64,000 nt of DNA. It comes from Celerinatantimonas sp046054195. Lineage in GTDB: Bacteria > Pseudomonadota > Gammaproteobacteria > Enterobacterales > Celerinatantimonadaceae. Location of the stretch: NCBI RefSeq assembly GCF_046054195.1, contig NZ_JBEQCS010000008.1, positions 130,020 to 194,019 of the forward strand. The letters run 5' to 3'. This document shows, piece after piece, positions 62,015 to 64,000 of this stretch. The notes under the pieces were generated by a model, which saw only the letters and a list, made by a program, of their open reading frames with translations, was not told the origin of the DNA and made no database searches. A program made the translations under genes and the position numbers. The number at the start of each line of letters is the position of its first letter. The first letter of the stretch is position 1.

Positions 62015-62518
62015 ATGGTTAACTATAGACGCGTTTTTATTCCGGGCGGATGTTATTTTTTTACGCTAACGCTTAAAGACCGTCGGCTCAAATTGTTAAC
62101 GGAGCAAATAGATTTATTAAGAGATGCCTTTCATTATGCTCTGGCCCGTTATCCATGCCATATTCAGGCAATATCAGTTATGCCTGATCATATTCATCTG
62201 CTGGTGCAGCTTCCAAACGATACAACCTATTTCCCTAAATTGATTCAATCAATTAAAAGTCGATTTTCTTTATTGATTCACCAACACGTAGGTAAAAATC
62301 ATAAATCTATCTGGCAATCTCGCTATTGGGAACACTGTATTCGTGATGAGCGAGATTGGTTAATGCACATCAATTATATTCATCGCAATCCGTATAAACA
62401 TCATCTGGTGAAATTTGTTAAAGATTGGCCATATTCAAGCTTTCACCAATATGTCCAGCGAGGGATTTTAACGGATTCTTGGCAAGGTGAAGAACTGGAT
62501 GGGTATTTTGGTGAATAG
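62015..62518 (+). CDS. REP-associated tyrosine transposase (RAYT)
   Basis: A 167-residue Y1-type HUH transposase. It has PDHIHLL (His59 and His61) and the catalytic tyrosine region INYIHRNPYKHHL (Tyr121), plus the C-terminal DWPYSSFHQYV. RAYTs act on single-stranded GTAG-headed REP elements. Two GTAG composite units follow 12 bases after the stop and a remnant precedes it, so it is a REP-flanked 'REPtron' and the likely source of the large arrays at 52 and 54 kb. Appears intact. Confidence 0.92.
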   Translation: MVNYRRVFIPGGCYFFTLTLKDRRLKLLTEQIDLLRDAFHYALARYPCHIQAISVMPDHIHLLVQLPNDTTYFPKLIQSIKSRFSLLIHQHVGKNHKSIWQSRYWEHCIRDERDWLMHINYIHRNPYKHHLVKFVKDWPYSSFHQYVQRGILTDSWQGEELDGYFGE

Positions 62519-62529
62519 GGTATTTTTAT

Positions 62530-62776
62530 CCCGGCATCCGCTGCGCTCCTGCCGGGCTACATTGGTGGTGGTGATCTTTGTGATGTTCCACAGGTTTTGT
62601 AGCCCGGGTGAAATGAAATGGAACCCGAGATTATGCGAGCTAGTTTGATGCTCGTGTGTTGATTTGGGTTATTTCCTAGCATCTGCTTCGCTTTTGCCGG
62701 GCTACATTGATGGTGGTGATTTTGCGATGTTCCACAGGTTTTCGTAGCCCGGATGGAGCGAAGCGGAATCCGGGGA
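62530..62776. repeat. REP composite units downstream of the RAYT gene
   Basis: Two units with the same head-to-head design as array 2: CTAC and GTAG heads at about 62563 and 62599, and at about 62704 and 62745. The last half-element has a different core (GGATGGAGCGAAGCGGAATCC), which makes it a more symmetric palindrome than those in the arrays. The rest of the stretch to 62906 is empty. Confidence 0.82.
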
Positions 62777-62906
62777 GTATGCGGATATTGTCCTTATCAT
62801 CGCCGCTCTGGGTTAAAAATTTATTGATTTTTCACCCGGGTAATGACAAAAATGGCCCAACGATTATCTTTAACGCGACTTGAGATGGGCTCAAGTTATA
62901 CTCACT

Positions 62907-63398
62907 ATGATGCAAACCCAAATTCGCCGGGTCACGGTTGATGATCTCAATGCATTAATCGATATTGAACAGAATTGCTTTTTAATTGGGCAGATTAAAC
63001 GTCGCCAACTACGATATCTATTAACGCGGGCTAAAGCGCAGGTGTGGGGCGCATTCTTAGATGATGTCTTTGTTGGGTATGCTATTTATTTAACGCCCAA
63101 TATTCCGCGCCGAGCAAGATTATACGCTTTAGCCGTTTTGCCTGCTTTTCGTCGTCAGAAAATCGCATCATCACTGCTCGCGCATGGCCAGTTTTTAATG
63201 GCATCATTGGGATATCCAGCCCTTGCTCTGGAAGTGCGCTGCAGTAATCGTGCAGCATTGACGTTATACCAGCGAAATGGTTTTCGCTGGACTCACCTGT
63301 TATGCGAATATTATCCTGATGATGAGGATGGCTGGAAAATGGTCTGTCCGCTGCCAGTGCCTCTTTGGGCTGAATCATTCAGCTCAACTGCAGCCTAA
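62907..63398 (+). CDS. GNAT family N-acetyltransferase (RimI-like)
   Basis: A 163-residue acetyltransferase. The acetyl-CoA loop reads AVLPAFRRQKIASSLL (R/Q-x-x-G/A type, here RRQKIA) and the C-terminal RimI feature is LEVRCSNRAALTLYQRNGF. It may acetylate ribosomal protein N-termini or another amine. Two adjacent ATG codons are possible starts; no strong ribosome site is seen. Followed by a lipoprotein gene after 16 bases. Confidence 0.8.
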   Translation: MMQTQIRRVTVDDLNALIDIEQNCFLIGQIKRRQLRYLLTRAKAQVWGAFLDDVFVGYAIYLTPNIPRRARLYALAVLPAFRRQKIASSLLAHGQFLMASLGYPALALEVRCSNRAALTLYQRNGFRWTHLLCEYYPDDEDGWKMVCPLPVPLWAESFSSTAA

Positions 63399-63414
63399 AA
63401 ATATAGGGAAAAGC

Positions 63415-63837
63415 ATGAAGAAATTGCTCGTTGCATTATTGATACTATCCGCTTTTGTGGCGTTAGTGGGCTGCAGTGCTGCGCCAAATAAACCAGTGCA
63501 ATATCGGGTGATGACGATGAAGTGGGGGCAAAATCAACAGGCGGCTCCCGATCCGCGTTGTCAGAGTTTTCGCTTTTCTCCTGCCGATGTGGTGAGCTTC
63601 TTTGAACATGCGCAAGGTGTCTCGCCAAAAATGTTTCATCAGGTGGCTCAAAATTCATCCTGTAATTACCATGGCTTATTAATGGTTGATGGGGATATTC
63701 AGCAGTGGATGGTGACAGCCGCTGGCGTTGGCTATTTAAGTCGTGGTATTAAAGGAACAGAGAATCGCCATTTTATCTGCAGCGATGATTGTGCCAAAGT
63801 CTTTGGTAAACGGTTAAACCATTACCAACTGCCGTAA
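63415..63837 (+). CDS. Small lipoprotein
   Basis: A 140-residue lipoprotein: signal MKKLLVALLILSAFVALVGC with lipobox LVGC (Cys20). The mature part has two later cysteine pairs (near 49, 82 and in FICSDDCAKVF) that could form disulfides. Start chosen at the ATG at 63415, after AGGGAAAAG; a longer frame overlaps the acetyltransferase and lacks sense. I do not recognise the family. Bases 63838-64000 at the window end contain nothing I can annotate. Confidence 0.7.
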   Translation: MKKLLVALLILSAFVALVGCSAAPNKPVQYRVMTMKWGQNQQAAPDPRCQSFRFSPADVVSFFEHAQGVSPKMFHQVAQNSSCNYHGLLMVDGDIQQWMVTAAGVGYLSRGIKGTENRHFICSDDCAKVFGKRLNHYQLP

Positions 63838-64000
63838 CTCTATATGCGCATGATGATTTTTGAGCTTTAGCGCTGTGGTAAAGCTAGAAAAGATGTGTCA
63901 TAGAAAATCTAAGTTAAACAATAACTAGAGCGTGTTGATCTTTGCGGTATAAAAAGCAAGCAGCAAATGGGGCTGTTATAATGGTTTCGCCAAAAATCAC

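Overview
The window looks like a chromosomal segment of a marine-type gammaproteobacterium related to the Vibrionales/Aeromonadales/Alteromonadales. The evidence is the housekeeping set (ThiPQ, RlmJ, RlmI, UraA, Udp, ModF, PldA, YjjG-type nucleotidase) and small conserved families typical of that group (DUF2956, DUF2333, a DUF5062-like protein, a CLCA_X-like protein). I cannot name the genus from sequence alone. Almost all of the window is dense protein-coding DNA in short operons, and no rRNA, CRISPR array or intact prophage was seen.

Layout. 1-1.6 kb: end of a thiamine ABC importer operon (thiP-thiQ), which overlaps tail-to-tail with a usp-enolase pair (1.5-3.2 kb) whose enolase is divergent. 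3.5-7.9 kb: a tightly coupled five-gene lipid operon (NTF2-like, SDR, FAD oxidoreductase, DUF1365, Cfa-like methyltransferase). 8.1-11.2 kb: rlmJ, an S1-domain RNA-binding protein and uraA. 11.6-22.1 kb: an auxiliary type VI secretion (T6SS) island with hcp, vgrG, a DUF4123 adaptor, an unrecognised 582-residue cargo candidate and five tandem paralogous lipoproteins that look like an immunity array. The island is preceded by a sigma-54-like promoter and three tandem dyad repeats. 22.4-26.8 kb: DUF2956, udp, a LysR/MFS divergent pair, a Fur-box-controlled small RNA candidate resembling RyhB, and a glutathione S-transferase. 27-34.5 kb: DEAD-box helicase, voltage-gated-type K+ channel with zinc ribbon, MscS channel, diguanylate cyclase, DUF2333 and an RNA methyltransferase. 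35-42.7 kb: sugar porter, CLCA_X-type protein, TetR, nucleotidase, MaoC, glutathione peroxidase and modF. 42.7-48.9 kb: a 2-aminoethylphosphonate-type ABC importer operon with an embedded alkaline-phosphatase-superfamily hydrolase and a HAD phosphatase, divergent from a GntR/UTRA regulator with two visible operators. 49-54.4 kb: ribE, pldA, an Lrp/AsnC regulator, rlmI, tRNA-Phe and tRNA-Asn. 55.8-60.5 kb: a GldA/GldFG-type ABC system with DUF4340. 60.9-63.8 kb: secreted proteins, a RAYT transposase and a GNAT acetyltransferase.

Three themes stand out. First, the T6SS island links a secreted payload to a family of periplasm-facing lipoproteins that has expanded by a 1,020-bp tandem duplication and looks mosaic; conserved hairpins sit between its members. 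Second, GTAG-headed REP elements form two large arrays (6 and 9 composite units, in opposite orientation) around rlmI and the tRNAs, and further copies flank a RAYT gene that is the probable mobiliser. Third, the intergenic regions contain interpretable regulation: a Fur-controlled sRNA, PhnF/DasR-like operators, and hairpin terminators. All calls come from reading sequence and conceptual translations; no database search was possible.
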